Part shown: piece by piece, positions 1 through 9,186 of the stretch
Position numbering within the stretch: position 1 is the stretch's first letter
How the letters are laid out: each line of letters opens with the position of its first letter
Source of the DNA: Microbulbifer agarilyticus
GTDB taxonomy: Bacteria; Pseudomonadota; Gammaproteobacteria; Pseudomonadales; Cellvibrionaceae
Assembly (NCBI RefSeq): GCF_019800665.1
Contig: NZ_JAHVKO010000004.1
Location: 620,001 to 684,000, forward strand
Direction of reading: 5' to 3'
DNA length: 64,000 nucleotides
Notes under the pieces: generated by a model
Told to the model about the DNA's origin: nothing
Seen by the model: only the letters and a program-made list of their open reading frames with translations
Database searches by the model: none
Program-made: the position numbers and the translations under genes

Positions 1-62
1 ATGAGGTGATCGCGTTTCCGATTGAGCGCGCGTAATCAGTAGCGATCAGACGTTAAGAATAT

Positions 63-923
63 TCACGCGCTTTCGCGATCGTCACTCGCATCGTCATTGG
101 GCGCATCCTGGTGGAGACTGCTGGCGCCGCGTTCGGGGGTGAATTCGTAGCTGGTGACTTCGCCCACGGCGTAAAAGCCGGTATCCAGCCAGAGGTCTTG
201 CTGGTCTTCTCCCACCAGTGCCACCGCGTGCTTGTGATGGCTGTTCAACACTTCCCGTACCATTTGCTGAAACATGGCACTGCCGACCCCGTGTGCGCGG
301 TATTCGGGTAATGTCCACAGGTCATAGAAACCGAGCGCATCGGCGGAAGAAAACAGGCAGCCGGTAGCAACCGCTTTTCCCTCGAACTCGCCGATATGCA
401 TTTTCAGCCGGCTGTATTTGTGTTCGGGTAATTCGGATAAGTGTTTGTAGAACTTTTTGGTTTGCGCGGCTTCTAGGTTGCAGCTTTGTGATGCTGCAAT
501 CAGGTCGCCGTAGGCGATGACATCCTCGGCGCGCGTGACGTTTTTAATCTTCAGCTTGTCATCGGGTTTATCGTTCGGGGCCAGTTGCTTGACCTCCGCC
601 GCCATGGCAATTAATGGTGGCTGGCGAAGCAGGTGTAGTTCCCCCAGCGCCACGTCATCCAGTGGCTTGCTTGCACAGTGCCACAGGGAAAAGGGGCTGT
701 GGCGCTCGGCAAAGTAATCGACGACAAAGCGCTGCAAAATGCGCGGCTGTACCACCGAGTTACTGATGACCTGATTGAAGTGAGAAGAAAGGAGCCCGCT
801 GTCCGTGCGCAGCAGGCCGGTAATTTCTTTGGTCTGATTGGGGTTAGCCAGCCCGGCAAAGTACCCGGCTTTGGTTTCCAGGTTGCGGCAAACGAGGTTT
901 TTGGCGCTGAGACTGTATTTCAT
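63..923 (-). CDS. GNAT family N-acetyltransferase
   Basis: This 286-residue protein belongs to the GNAT acetyltransferase superfamily, which moves an acetyl group from acetyl-CoA to an amine. The acetyl-CoA loop reads RAHGVG at residues 209-214 (R-x-x-G-x-G), followed by the usual helix. The first 130 residues do not resemble the minimal GNAT fold and may be a substrate-specific or second degenerate domain. The start is set at the internal ATG that opens MKYSLS; an upstream start at 971 would add 16 residues. The substrate is unknown. It lies 64 bp downstream of cysE on the same strand and could be co-transcribed with it. Confidence 0.75.
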   Translation of the reverse strand: MKYSLSAKNLVCRNLETKAGYFAGLANPNQTKEITGLLRTDSGLLSSHFNQVISNSVVQPRILQRFVVDYFAERHSPFSLWHCASKPLDDVALGELHLLRQPPLIAMAAEVKQLAPNDKPDDKLKIKNVTRAEDVIAYGDLIAASQSCNLEAAQTKKFYKHLSELPEHKYSRLKMHIGEFEGKAVATGCLFSSADALGFYDLWTLPEYRAHGVGSAMFQQMVREVLNSHHKHAVALVGEDQQDLWLDTGFYAVGEVTSYEFTPERGASSLHQDAPNDDASDDRESA

Positions 924-986
924 GGTTACAGGATAGCCTTGCCGGTGCCCGGCTGGAATGAATGTGTGCAACCTGTGACAGCAGAA

Positions 987-1817
987 TCAGCGCAATTGAT
1001 CCACCTGCGATATTGCCGTCTGATTCATGCTGATGGCGGGCTGGTCGCAACTTGCCGTGCCAATCACTTTGGCGGGCACCCCGGCCACCAAGGATTTCTC
1101 CGGTACCGGCTTCAGCACCACACTGCCGGAGGCGATCTGCGAGCAGGCGCCGATCTCGATATTGCCGAGAATCTTGCTGCCGGCACCAATCAGCACGCCA
1201 CAGCGCACTTTCGGGTGGCGGTCGCCGCTTTCCTTGCCGGTACCGCCGAGGGTGACCGACTGCATGATCGACACATTGTCTTCCACTACCGCAGTTTCGC
1301 CGATGACGATGCCGGTGGCGTGGTCGAGCAGGATGCCCTGCCCCAGTTCGGCAGCGGGATGGATATCCACACCGAACACCACCGAGATACGGTGCTGGAT
1401 AAACAGGGACAGTGAGCGTCGCTGCTGTTGCCACAGCCAGTGGGCCACGCGCCAGGCCTGCAGGGCGTGATAACCCTTGAAGAACAGGAAGGGTTCATAC
1501 AGCGAGTGGCAGGCGCTGTCGCGCTGCTCGATGGCGGCCAGGTCCGCGCGCGCGGCGGTACCGATGCTCGGGTCCGCGGCCAGGGCCTCGTCGATTACTT
1601 CCCGAATCAGCAGGGCCTGTGCCACCGGGCTGTCGAGCTTGTTGGCCAGGTGAAAGCTGAGGGCGGATTCGAGCGTGGCGTGATTCAAGATGGTGGCGTG
1701 CAGGAAGCTCGCCAGGATCGGCTCGCGCTCGACCTGTACCGCGACATCCCGGCGAATACCGTCCCAGATCGGGTCCAGTTGGTCGACTTGGTCAGTGCTG
1801 GGTTTTACGTTTTCCAT
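987..1817 (-). CDS. cysE: serine O-acetyltransferase
   Basis: CysE acetylates L-serine with acetyl-CoA to give O-acetylserine, the carbon skeleton for cysteine synthesis in the cytoplasm. The 276-residue length fits the family. An N-terminal helical domain precedes a left-handed beta-helix made of hexapeptide repeats, with the signature DIHPAAELGQG and DHATGIVIGE in the active-site region (about residues 150-170) and the QSVTLGGTG stretch after it. An AAGGAG ribosome site precedes the ATG at good spacing. The C-terminal tail beyond the hexapeptide region is where cysteine feedback usually acts. No other cysteine gene is adjacent. Confidence 0.95.
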   Translation of the reverse strand: MENVKPSTDQVDQLDPIWDGIRRDVAVQVEREPILASFLHATILNHATLESALSFHLANKLDSPVAQALLIREVIDEALAADPSIGTAARADLAAIEQRDSACHSLYEPFLFFKGYHALQAWRVAHWLWQQQRRSLSLFIQHRISVVFGVDIHPAAELGQGILLDHATGIVIGETAVVEDNVSIMQSVTLGGTGKESGDRHPKVRCGVLIGAGSKILGNIEIGACSQIASGSVVLKPVPEKSLVAGVPAKVIGTASCDQPAISMNQTAISQVDQLR

Positions 1818-1856
1818 CGGATACAGCTCCTTTTATCTCATCACGCGTTACGCGGT

Positions 1857-2843
1857 TTATACGGCGCCAAGCGTGAGGGGTGGCTCATGCAGCGCGGAAA
1901 GCTGTTCGCGCAGGGCCAGAATATGTTCCGCCCAGTAGCGGGGCGTATTGAACCACGGGAATGCCATAGGAAACGCCGGGTCCTGCCAGCGCCGCGCCAG
2001 CCAGGCGGCGTGGTGCATCTGGCGCAGGCAGCGCAGTGGTTCTACCAGCTGCAACTGGGCCGGATCAAAAGGGTAGAAGGTTTCGTAGCCTTCGACCACG
2101 GTATCCAGATAAGCGGTTGCCTCCGCGCGGTCACCGGAAATCAGCATCCAGATATCCTGGATCGCCGGCCCCTGCAGGCAGTCATCCAGATCGACAAACC
2201 ACGGGGTATCGTCCCGCCACAGGAAGTTGCCGCTGTGGCAGTCGCCGTGCAGGCGCAGTGTGGGCCACTCCTGCTCAAACCGCGGCGCAATCTGTTCGAT
2301 GAGGTGGGCCGTGGTGGTGGCGTAGGCCTCCACATTCTCTGGCGGCAGGAAGTCCCCGGCGAGAATGGTTTCGCGGCTATCGAGGGCGAAGCGCTGCAGG
2401 CTCAGCTGCGGGCGGTGCGCGAAGGGCCGCGCCGCGCCGATAGCGTGAATACGCCCGAGCATGGTGCCTACCTGTTCCAGGTGGTCAAAATTATCCAGCT
2501 CGATCTGGTGACCGCCGCGGCGTGGAAACAGTGCGAAGCGGAACCCGTGGGCTTCCAGCAGCGTGGTGCCATCAAATTCCAGCGGTGCCACCACGGGAAT
2601 CTCTGCTGCCGCCAGCTCCAGCGAGAATGCGTGTTCCTCCAGGATTTGCGCATCACTCCAGCGCCCCGGGCGGTAGAACTTGGCGATTAACGGCTGCGCC
2701 TCGTCGATCCCTACCTGGTAAACGCGGTTCTCATAGCTGTTGAGTGGGAATATACGCGCGTCAGACAGCAGGCCCACGCTCTCCACGCAGTCGATTACCC
2801 GGTCGGGGGTAAGCGCGTCGTAGGGGTGTGACGATTCGGTCAT
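1857..2843 (-). CDS. srkA: SrkA/YihE-type stress-response protein kinase
   Basis: This 328-residue protein matches the SrkA (YihE, RdoA) family of kinase-like proteins, which counter stress-induced death in E. coli. The catalytic loop HGDCHSGN (H-x-D-x-x-x-x-N) and the metal-binding VDLDD segment lie near residues 198-222, as in the aminoglycoside phosphotransferase/choline kinase fold. A Lys in the IAKFYRPGRW segment is the likely ATP-contacting residue. Length is normal for the family. It is on the same strand as cysE with a 39-bp gap. In some genomes srkA neighbours dsbA; that partner is not here. The function is inferred from family membership. Confidence 0.9.
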   Translation of the reverse strand: MTESSHPYDALTPDRVIDCVESVGLLSDARIFPLNSYENRVYQVGIDEAQPLIAKFYRPGRWSDAQILEEHAFSLELAAAEIPVVAPLEFDGTTLLEAHGFRFALFPRRGGHQIELDNFDHLEQVGTMLGRIHAIGAARPFAHRPQLSLQRFALDSRETILAGDFLPPENVEAYATTTAHLIEQIAPRFEQEWPTLRLHGDCHSGNFLWRDDTPWFVDLDDCLQGPAIQDIWMLISGDRAEATAYLDTVVEGYETFYPFDPAQLQLVEPLRCLRQMHHAAWLARRWQDPAFPMAFPWFNTPRYWAEHILALREQLSALHEPPLTLGAV

Positions 2844-2975
2844 GGGGGCTCCGCTGAGCGCGATGGGGCTCGGATCAAATGGGGGCGCTATGCTAACGCG
2901 GATGGACTAGCGCACCAACTGTTCATGGAAACGCAAGGGTGTCCATGGAGGCAGAAAAATCGACAGGAGAACGCG

Positions 2976-3296
2976 GTGAAATACATTTTTGAGGTGCAGA
3001 TAAAACCGGGCTTCCGCGCGGAACAATACGCCGATGCCTGGGTGCGCGCATCGGAACTGATCCAGCAGGCGCCGGGCGCACGTGGAACCGAACTGCATCG
3101 CAAGATTGATGAGCCGGACAAATTGATCGCCATTGCACATTGGGATTCCAAAGCGCAGCGCGATGCGATGCAGGATAATCACAATCCGGAGATCGACAGC
3201 ATTATTCGCAGTGCCGCCCCTTTTGTTGAGATTCGGGTGCTCGGCTCCTACGAGGAACCCGAGTGGGTGGTAACGCCGCCGAACAGCGAAGAGTAA
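2976..3296 (+). CDS. ABM-fold (antibiotic biosynthesis monooxygenase-like) protein
   Basis: This small cytoplasmic protein of 106 residues begins KYIFEVQIKPG and has the beta-alpha-beta arrangement of the dimeric alpha/beta-barrel ABM superfamily. The segment DKLIAIAHWDSKAQRDAM resembles the conserved part of that fold. A GTG start at 2976 is chosen because AGGAGAACGCG lies directly in front of it; an upstream ATG at 2925 would add 17 unlikely residues. Family members range from heme-degrading and quinol monooxygenases to proteins without known activity, so the reaction cannot be assigned. It stands alone and ends at a strong terminator shared with the convergent protease gene. Confidence 0.7.
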   Translation: MKYIFEVQIKPGFRAEQYADAWVRASELIQQAPGARGTELHRKIDEPDKLIAIAHWDSKAQRDAMQDNHNPEIDSIIRSAAPFVEIRVLGSYEEPEWVVTPPNSEE

Positions 3297-3326
3297 TCGG
3301 CAACCTTGTTGCATCGGACAAAAAAA

Positions 3327-3350
3327 GGGCGCCCTGAAAACAGGGCGCCC
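3327..3350. terminator. bidirectional rho-independent terminator
   Basis: A perfect 10-bp stem (GGGCGCCCTG with CAGGGCGCCC) and an AAAA loop are flanked by a run of A on the left and a T-rich tract on the right. It sits between the convergent ABM-fold gene and the protease gene and can serve both. Confidence 0.9.
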
Positions 3351-3397
3351 TTGTTGCTTGCGAATTGCGATGAATTCGCGCAGTGCGTTAGCGCACC

Positions 3398-5380
3398 TTA
3401 GTTGCTGTACCAGTAAGCATCGAGAGTCACGCCGCTGGCTCCGTTACGGGTGGCCTTGAGGCCGATATGCCAGGTGCCAGCCGCCGGGTTGGCAATGGTG
3501 CAGGACTCGTTGTTGCCGCCACCGGTGTCGCGACAGTCGTACTGGTTGTTGGTGGGGTTGGCGCCGAGGCGTACGTACAGGTTGACGTTACCGCTGCCGC
3601 CAGAGGTGGATACCTCGAGGCTGGTCGCGCCGGCGGGTACATCAATGGTGTAGTACTCCCACGCACGTGAAGCAACGCTGACATTGTTCTCGGTAAAGCC
3701 ATCGCTGCTCGGGCCGCCGCTGCCATCGCTGACGGTTACCGATTGGGTGCTGCTATCGGTCGCGCCATCGTCGTCGGTCACGGTGAGGGTCGCAGAGTAG
3801 GTGCCGGCAGCACCGTAGCTGTAGCTCGGGTTGGCGTCGGTTGAGCTGCCGCCATCACCGAAGTCCCAGCTGTGGCTCACAACACTGCCATCGCTATCGC
3901 TACTGCCATCGGTGAAGGTCACGAACAGGTCTGAAGCGTTAAAGGTAAAGCTCGCGTTCGGTGCCTGATTGGTAGGGGTGCCACCGCCACCGACCGCATC
4001 GATCGCCGCGCTCGCGTCGATAATGCCCGCACCACATCCACCGGAGCAGGCGCCGGGCAAGGCACGCGCGGTCGACTTGAGTGCGCTTTCAACCTGAGCC
4101 GGGGTAACGCCGCCATTGGCCGCGTACATCAGCGCGGCAACGCCGGATACATGCGGCGCTGCCATGGAAGTGCCCTGGTAGTACACATAGGACTCGGCGC
4201 CGGGGCCGGCTGTGCCGTCATTCAGGGTAGAGGCAACACCGTGGGTTGCATCGTAGGCAACGTCACCACCGGGTGCGCTCACATCGACGGTTGTACCGAA
4301 GTTAGAGTAATAAGCGCGAGCACCGAAACGCTCGGTAGCGGCAACGGAAATTACGTTGTCGCAGCTGGCGGGGCGGTAACCGGATGCGTCGGCGTCGCTG
4401 TTACCCGCACTGACGATTACCGTTGAACCGTTGCCGACCGCCGTGTTGATCGCACTCTGGTAAGTGGAGTCACAGGCACCGCTACCGCCAAGGCTCATGT
4501 TGATCACCTGGGCCGGATTGGAGTTCACCGGTACGCCAGAAACGTTACCGCCGGAAGCCCACACGATACCGTCCGCAATGTCGGACAGGTAACCACCACA
4601 TTTACCCAGCACCCGTACCGGGACCACTTTCGCATCGAAGGCAACGCCGGCTACGCCTTTGTTGTTGTCGGTAACCGCGGCCACGGTGCCGGCCACATGG
4701 GTGCCGTGCCAGCTGCTGGTCTGGTCTTGCGGCGGGTTAAAAAGGCCGCACTCGTTGCGCGCAACCGCATCACCGGGGTCTGAAGGGTCTGCATCGCGAC
4801 CGTCGCCATCGTTGGATACGAAGGTGTCATCGATAAAGTCGTAACCGGGCAGGATGTTCGCATCGAGATCCGAGTGGTACACGTATCCGGTATCGAGTAC
4901 CGCAACCGTCACGCCCGCGCCGGTTTGCTTGTCCCACGCGGCGGGCAGGTTGATACCGCCAGTGGCTTCAAAGTAGTGCCACTGTACGTTGTAGTAGGTA
5001 TCGTTCGGTGTGTATTGCGGCACCATAAACGCATCTTCCTCGACGGAAAGAATATTGGGATCCGCTTCCAGTGTGGCCTGCAGCTTCTTCAGCTGGCCCG
5101 GCGCCATACGTGTTTCCAGGCGAAATACCTGGCGGTCTTCAAGCGCCATTTTGCGCAGATGCCCCATCTTCACGCCGCCGCGGTTAGACAGAGTGGTTGC
5201 CTGTGACTGCCAGTCGCGTGCCTGGGTGTCTTTGTAGCGAACGATCAGGCGCTGCGGCACATTGGAAAAATCTGCGTCGGCAGAAATCTGTGCAACAGCT
5301 TGCGAGTGATTGCCGAGTAGCCCCAGCGTAGTGATTGCCGAAATCGCGGCAAAAGAATACCCCTTCAGAATGGATTTCAT
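3398..5380 (-). CDS. secreted subtilisin-like serine protease (S8) with PKD and PPC domains
   Basis: This 660-residue preproenzyme is an extracellular S8 protease. A signal peptide spans about residues 1-31 and ends in an Ala-rich site. An inhibitor-I9-like propeptide follows to about residue 118. The catalytic triad is Asp163 (AVLDTG), His225 (HGTHVAG) and Ser405 (GTSMAAP). A PKD domain at about 472-550 (WDFGDG, TLTVTD) and a C-terminal PPC domain at about 565-658 complete the protein; PPC domains are often removed after secretion. The start at 5380 is preferred because it opens the signal peptide and is preceded by GGGGAGAACAATAAGA. Likely export is Sec then type II secretion, with proteins as nutrients. 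Confidence 0.95.
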   Translation of the reverse strand: MKSILKGYSFAAISAITTLGLLGNHSQAVAQISADADFSNVPQRLIVRYKDTQARDWQSQATTLSNRGGVKMGHLRKMALEDRQVFRLETRMAPGQLKKLQATLEADPNILSVEEDAFMVPQYTPNDTYYNVQWHYFEATGGINLPAAWDKQTGAGVTVAVLDTGYVYHSDLDANILPGYDFIDDTFVSNDGDGRDADPSDPGDAVARNECGLFNPPQDQTSSWHGTHVAGTVAAVTDNNKGVAGVAFDAKVVPVRVLGKCGGYLSDIADGIVWASGGNVSGVPVNSNPAQVINMSLGGSGACDSTYQSAINTAVGNGSTVIVSAGNSDADASGYRPASCDNVISVAATERFGARAYYSNFGTTVDVSAPGGDVAYDATHGVASTLNDGTAGPGAESYVYYQGTSMAAPHVSGVAALMYAANGGVTPAQVESALKSTARALPGACSGGCGAGIIDASAAIDAVGGGGTPTNQAPNASFTFNASDLFVTFTDGSSDSDGSVVSHSWDFGDGGSSTDANPSYSYGAAGTYSATLTVTDDDGATDSSTQSVTVSDGSGGPSSDGFTENNVSVASRAWEYYTIDVPAGATSLEVSTSGGSGNVNLYVRLGANPTNNQYDCRDTGGGNNESCTIANPAAGTWHIGLKATRNGASGVTLDAYWYSN

Positions 5381-5745
5381 TCTTATTGTTCTCCCCGTAT
5401 AAGGATCTATGTTTGGGTTGCGTGCTGAGTTGCAGCGGACTGCTGTTGGCAGGGCTACTTCGCAGCAATAATTTGCGCCAGTACGAGTAGCCGGTGGGGC
5501 TGCGCGCGATGGAAAGCCGCAAGTTCGGCGTTGCTTAAACGCCGATGTATGACTGTAAGCCAAACTTGGTTCGCGAGTGCCAGACTTTGATCACGCCAGC
5601 TGCACGATTTTCACGCCAAAAAATGTAATTTCGTGAAATATAAATTTTTGCGTCAAATACGTGCCAATAACAGCCGCGATGCACAACAAGTGTGCGCTGA
5701 AAAATGCGCAAGGATGAGGGACAGGAAGGGGAAGGCGAGGTTGTA
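5381..5745. other. intergenic region upstream of the protease gene, with an inverted repeat
   Basis: This stretch holds no convincing gene. The part from about 5580 to 5700 is AT-rich compared with its surroundings and probably contains the protease promoter on the minus strand. An inverted repeat, TTTCACG (5609-5615) and CGTGAAA (5632-5638), with 16 bp between the arms, could bind a dimeric regulator. No consensus -35/-10 pair stands out. Confidence 0.4.
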
Positions 5746-5801
5746 AGCCTCTCCGCGCATTGAAATGCGGAGAGGCTCAAAGATCGCCACATTAAGTGGC
5801 G
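5746..5801 (-). terminator. two consecutive hairpins after the ketosynthase gene
   Basis: Directly downstream of the minus-strand ketosynthase are a small hairpin, CGCCAC-loop-GTGGCG (5785-5801), and a longer one, AGCCTCTCCG...CGGAGAGGCT (5746-5777), which has a two-base bulge. Neither has a clear U-tract, so termination is plausible but not certain. Confidence 0.45.
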
Positions 5802-5810
5802 AGGTAAAAA

Positions 5811-6956
5811 TCAAACGGCAATTTTCTCCAGCGCCAAGCTGCCGATGGAGTAGCCAGCACCAAAGGAACAGATCACCCCTTTGCTGCCAACCGGCAAATC
5901 GTCGTTATGCAAATTGAATGCGATGATGGAACCCGCACAGCCAGTATTCGCGTACTGGTCCAATACGATAGGTGCGCGCTCCGGGGAAGCGTCGTTGCCC
6001 ATCAGCTTTTTCGCAATCAATAAATTCATATTGATGTTTGCCTGATGCAGCCACCAGCGATTGACTTCATTCGGTTCGAAACCCAGCTCCTGCACCTGGC
6101 TTTCCAGGTGCGCGGCTGCCATCGGACAGACTTCCTTGAACACCTTGCGCCCGTTCTGGCGGAACAGCTTGCCCTCGCCAAACGGATCCACATCCGCGGC
6201 GCGCGCGGTGTAACTGAAGTTCGAGCGAATATTGTTGGAGAAAACGGTTTTGGCTTTGGTGCCGAGAATTTCCCAGGCACTGTCGGTATTGCAGCTCTCC
6301 TTGCGCTCCACCACGGTGGCCACCGCCACATCGCCGAAAATAAAGTGGCTGTCGCGATCGGAAAAGTCGATCTGCGGTGACGCCAGCTCCGGGTTAATTA
6401 CCAGTACCGATTTGGCCGAACCGGAACTGATCGCATCCACCGCGCGCTGCAGGGCGAAGGTGGCGGAAGAGCAGGCCACTTCCATATCGAAGGCAAAGCC
6501 GTCGATACCCAGCGCAGACTGGATTTCGATGGAGATCGCCGGATAGGCGCGTTGCAGATAAGACGCCCCCACAATCACCGCATCAATGTCTTCCGGTTTT
6601 TTGTTGGCCTTTTCCAGCGCCAGCTTTGCCGCGTTCAAGCCCATCTCCGCCTGCAGGCACAGCTCGTCATCGGCGCGCTCCGGCAGGTACGGGCGCATAC
6701 GGTTCGGATCGAGGATGCCCTCTTTGCTGATCACGTAGCGGTTCTTGATACCGGACGCTTTCTCGATGAACTCTGCGGAAGAAAAAGACTTGGCTTTTAC
6801 CTGGCCGGATTCGATGGCATCGGCATGTTCGCGATTAAATTTTTCCGCGTGGGCATTCAGCGCCACCACCAGCTCTTCGTTGCTGATGGCCTCAGGCGGT
6901 GTCCACAGACCGGTACCGCTGATCACGATGCCGCGAGGCAGTTGGAATTCACTCAT
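5811..6956 (-). CDS. beta-ketoacyl-ACP synthase III-like protein (FabH family)
   Basis: This 381-residue thiolase-fold protein condenses an acyl-CoA-derived starter with a malonyl-type extender, or a close variant. The FabH catalytic triad is visible: Cys162 (VACSSATF), His304 (WWLHQAN) and Asn337 (YANTGCAGS). It is about 60 residues longer than E. coli FabH, mainly from an insert between residues 33 and 100, so it belongs to a FabH-like subfamily rather than housekeeping FabH. The start at the ATG opening MSEFQLPRG is preferred; an in-frame start at 6983 would add 9 residues. No acyl carrier protein or other fatty-acid gene is adjacent, so the substrate is open. Confidence 0.85.
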   Translation of the reverse strand: MSEFQLPRGIVISGTGLWTPPEAISNEELVVALNAHAEKFNREHADAIESGQVKAKSFSSAEFIEKASGIKNRYVISKEGILDPNRMRPYLPERADDELCLQAEMGLNAAKLALEKANKKPEDIDAVIVGASYLQRAYPAISIEIQSALGIDGFAFDMEVACSSATFALQRAVDAISSGSAKSVLVINPELASPQIDFSDRDSHFIFGDVAVATVVERKESCNTDSAWEILGTKAKTVFSNNIRSNFSYTARAADVDPFGEGKLFRQNGRKVFKEVCPMAAAHLESQVQELGFEPNEVNRWWLHQANINMNLLIAKKLMGNDASPERAPIVLDQYANTGCAGSIIAFNLHNDDLPVGSKGVICSFGAGYSIGSLALEKIAV

Positions 6957-7164
6957 GTTTCTGGGTCCCATCATCCTGTGCATCGCACCCGCCGGCCCAG
7001 CTAGTGAAGGGGCAATAACGGGCGCGCTCTAGTTATAACGTTAGCAGCCGGTGGATTTTTGCGCAGCGGCGGCGAAAAGGGCGACTATTTTGGCGCCTAG
7101 AGTCACATTGGTCTATGAATGGGTACGGGAGTCTAACGAGTCATTGGGGGATATTGGCTGACTG

Positions 7165-7887
7165 TCACGGGGTTCTGGCCAGGGCGTAAACACTGACTCG
7201 CGATGCGCCTGCTGCGAGGAGTGACTGGGACGCCGCCTCCTGGGTGGCACCGGTGGTAATGACATCGTCCACCAGGCCCACATGCAGGTCTTGTATCTGC
7301 CGTCCGGCGGCAAAACTGTGGATAAGATTCTTGCGTCGCTGGGCGCGTGAAAGTGTTTGCTGGCTATCGCTGGCGGCCACCTTGCGCAGTGCGCCAGGGG
7401 CCACCGGTATGCGCCAGTAGCTGCCGAAGATATCGGCGATCAGCTGCGCCTGGTTGTAGCCCCGGCCGAATAACTGCTTGCGCCAGTGCATGGGAATCGG
7501 CACCAGTATGTCGATGCGTGGGGCCTGCAGGATGTGCGGGTGGAGTTCCTGTGCCGCCAGCTCTGCCAGTGTGCGACCGGCGGCAAAGTCCCGCTGGTAT
7601 TTAAAGCGCTGCACCAGCTGCGCGACCGGGTAAGCGTAGGACCAGCAGGCGACGCTGCTGGCCTGGGGTGGTGGGCGTTGTATGCAGGCCGCACAGTGCC
7701 GGTCCTGTGTTTCTGCCAGCGGCAGTGCGCAGCGCACGCAGGCGTGGCCCAGTGACGGTAGATCGCACTGGCACGGCGCGCAGATCCCGGCCTGGACCTC
7801 GTCCGCGGTGCCACACAGCAGGCAACGGGCAAAGTGTTTATCCAGCGGCCGGGTGAGTGCCTGACCCAGTAATCGCAATAGCGGCAC
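7165..7887 (-). CDS. comF: ComF family protein
   Basis: ComF proteins are cytoplasmic phosphoribosyltransferase-fold proteins needed for DNA uptake during transformation; the exact role is not settled. This 240-residue copy has N-terminal zinc-ribbon cysteine pairs (CLLCG, CAPC, CVRC, CAAC within the first 75 residues) and the PRPP-binding motif VDDVITTGAT near residue 205. The GTG start at 7887 has AGGGAGGATTGCG in front of it; earlier in-frame starts lack such a site and would overlap the bio control region. The gene diverges from bioB, as in many gammaproteobacteria. A comF gene alone does not prove that the strain is competent. Confidence 0.9.
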   Translation of the reverse strand: MPLLRLLGQALTRPLDKHFARCLLCGTADEVQAGICAPCQCDLPSLGHACVRCALPLAETQDRHCAACIQRPPPQASSVACWSYAYPVAQLVQRFKYQRDFAAGRTLAELAAQELHPHILQAPRIDILVPIPMHWRKQLFGRGYNQAQLIADIFGSYWRIPVAPGALRKVAASDSQQTLSRAQRRKNLIHSFAAGRQIQDLHVGLVDDVITTGATQEAASQSLLAAGASRVSVYALARTP

Positions 7888-7910
7888 CGCAATCCTCCCT
7901 GACTGCAGAC

Positions 7911-7943
7911 TTGTAAACCAGAATTGGTTCTGTTGGTTGACAG
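7911..7943. promoter_or_regulatory. BirA (biotin repressor) operator
   Basis: The sequence TTGTAAACC, 15 bp, GGTTGACAG matches the BirA operator pattern TTGTAAACC-N15/16-GGTTTACAA, with a perfect left half and two mismatches in the right half. It overlaps the -35 box of the predicted bioB promoter and lies between comF and bioB, where biotin-BirA would be expected to repress biotin synthesis. Confidence 0.85.
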
Positions 7944-7964
7944 CGATAGGGCCACCGCTACACT
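7937..7964 (+). promoter_or_regulatory. predicted sigma-70 promoter of bioB
   Basis: TTGACA (7937-7942) and TACACT (7959-7964) are separated by 16 bp. The -35 box lies inside the right half of the BirA operator, so bound repressor would block polymerase. This leaves an untranslated leader of about 115 bases. Confidence 0.65.
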
Positions 7965-8086
7965 GACAGCCTTTCGCGCACGATTTACCTGCAAAAACCA
8001 AGAACAACGCGGCTCGGGGTCCTGTCCCGCGGCCGATCGACGGCGAAACCCCGATAGAGTCTCGTCGTCTGAGGAGAGTAATCCCA

Positions 8087-9172
8087 GTGACCGCCAACCC
8101 GCAAATGTCTTCCGCTTCGTCCACCTACGGTGAAGTTCGCCACGACTGGAGCCGCCAGCAGGTACTCGACCTGTTTGCACTGCCGTTCAACGATCTGCTG
8201 TTTACCGCGCAAATGGTGCATCGCCAGCACTTCGACGCCAACCGGGTTCAGGTGAGCACCCTGTGTTCGATCAAAACCGGTGCCTGCCCGGAAGATTGCA
8301 CCTACTGCCCACAAAGCGCCCGTTACGACACCGGCCTCGAACGCGAAAAGCTGATGAAGGTGGAGAAGGTGTTGGAAGAGGCGCGCGCAGCCAAGGCCAG
8401 TGGCGCGACCCGCTTCTGCATGGGCGCCGCGTGGCGCTCACCCAAGAACAAAGATATGCCTTACGTCACCCAGATGGTGAAGGAAGTAAAGGCCCTGGGC
8501 ATGGAAACCTGCATGACCCTGGGCATGCTGAGCGACGAGCAGGCCAAGGGCCTGGCGGAAGCGGGCCTGGATTACTACAACCACAATCTGGATACCTCGC
8601 CGGAATACTATGGCGACATCATTACCACGCGCACTTACGAAGACCGCCTGAATACCCTGGAGAATGTGCGCGCGGCGGGTATGAAGGTGTGCGCCGGCGG
8701 TATCATTGGCCTCGGTGAAGAGGAAAAAGACCGCGCCGGCCTGCTGATGCAGCTGGCCAACCTGTCCGAGCACCCCGAGTCGGTGCCCATCAACATGCTG
8801 GTAAAAGTTGCCGGTACTCCGCTGGAAAACAACAAAGACCTGGATCCGTTTGAATTCATCCGCTGTATCGCAGTGGCGCGCATCATGATGCCGAAATCCC
8901 ACGTGCGCCTGTCCGCCGGTCGCGAATCCATGAACGACGAGATGCAGTCCCTCGCCTTCCTCGCCGGTGCCAATTCGATTTTCTACGGCGAAAAACTGCT
9001 GACTACTGGCAACCCGGAAGCCAACGAGGACATGCAATTGTTCAAGCGCCTGGGCATCAAGCCAGAGGAATACCAGCAGTACGAGGATGAGTCCGCAGTG
9101 GAAGCTGAGCTGCAGGCAAAAATTTCCGAACAGGAATCCGACCCCTTCTTCTACGACGCCGCCAAGGCGTAA
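8087..9172 (+). CDS. bioB: biotin synthase
   Basis: BioB is the radical-SAM enzyme that inserts sulfur into dethiobiotin, the last step of biotin synthesis. The protein has 361 residues. The [4Fe-4S]-binding CxxxCxxC motif is Cys67, Cys71 and Cys74 (ACPEDCTYC), and the region around [12 protein letters not shown] is typical of BioB. The GTG start is preceded by GAGGAGAG at normal spacing; an internal ATG at 8105 is a possible alternative. It is the first gene of the bioB-bioF-bioHC operon and follows the BirA operator. Confidence 0.97.
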   Translation: MTANPQMSSASSTYGEVRHDWSRQQVLDLFALPFNDLLFTAQMVHRQHFDANRVQVSTLCSIKTGACPEDCTYCPQSARYDTGLEREKLMKVEKVLEEARAAKASGATRFCMGAAWRSPKNKDMPYVTQMVKEVKALGMETCMTLGMLSDEQAKGLAEAGLDYYNHNLDTSPEYYGDIITTRTYEDRLNTLENVRAAGMKVCAGGIIGLGEEEKDRAGLLMQLANLSEHPESVPINMLVKVAGTPLENNKDLDPFEFIRCIAVARIMMPKSHVRLSAGRESMNDEMQSLAFLAGANSIFYGEKLLTTGNPEANEDMQLFKRLGIKPEEYQQYEDESAVEAELQAKISEQESDPFFYDAAKA

Positions 9173-9186
9173 GTTCAGTTATTGCT

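Noticed and set aside
1428-2690. Open frame of 420 codons on the plus strand opposite cysE and srkA
   Set aside because: It runs antisense to two clear genes and shows no domain or ribosome site.
5535-5792. Small protein of 85 codons on the minus strand
   Set aside because: It spans the hairpins behind the ketosynthase gene and the AT-rich promoter region, with no ribosome site or domain.
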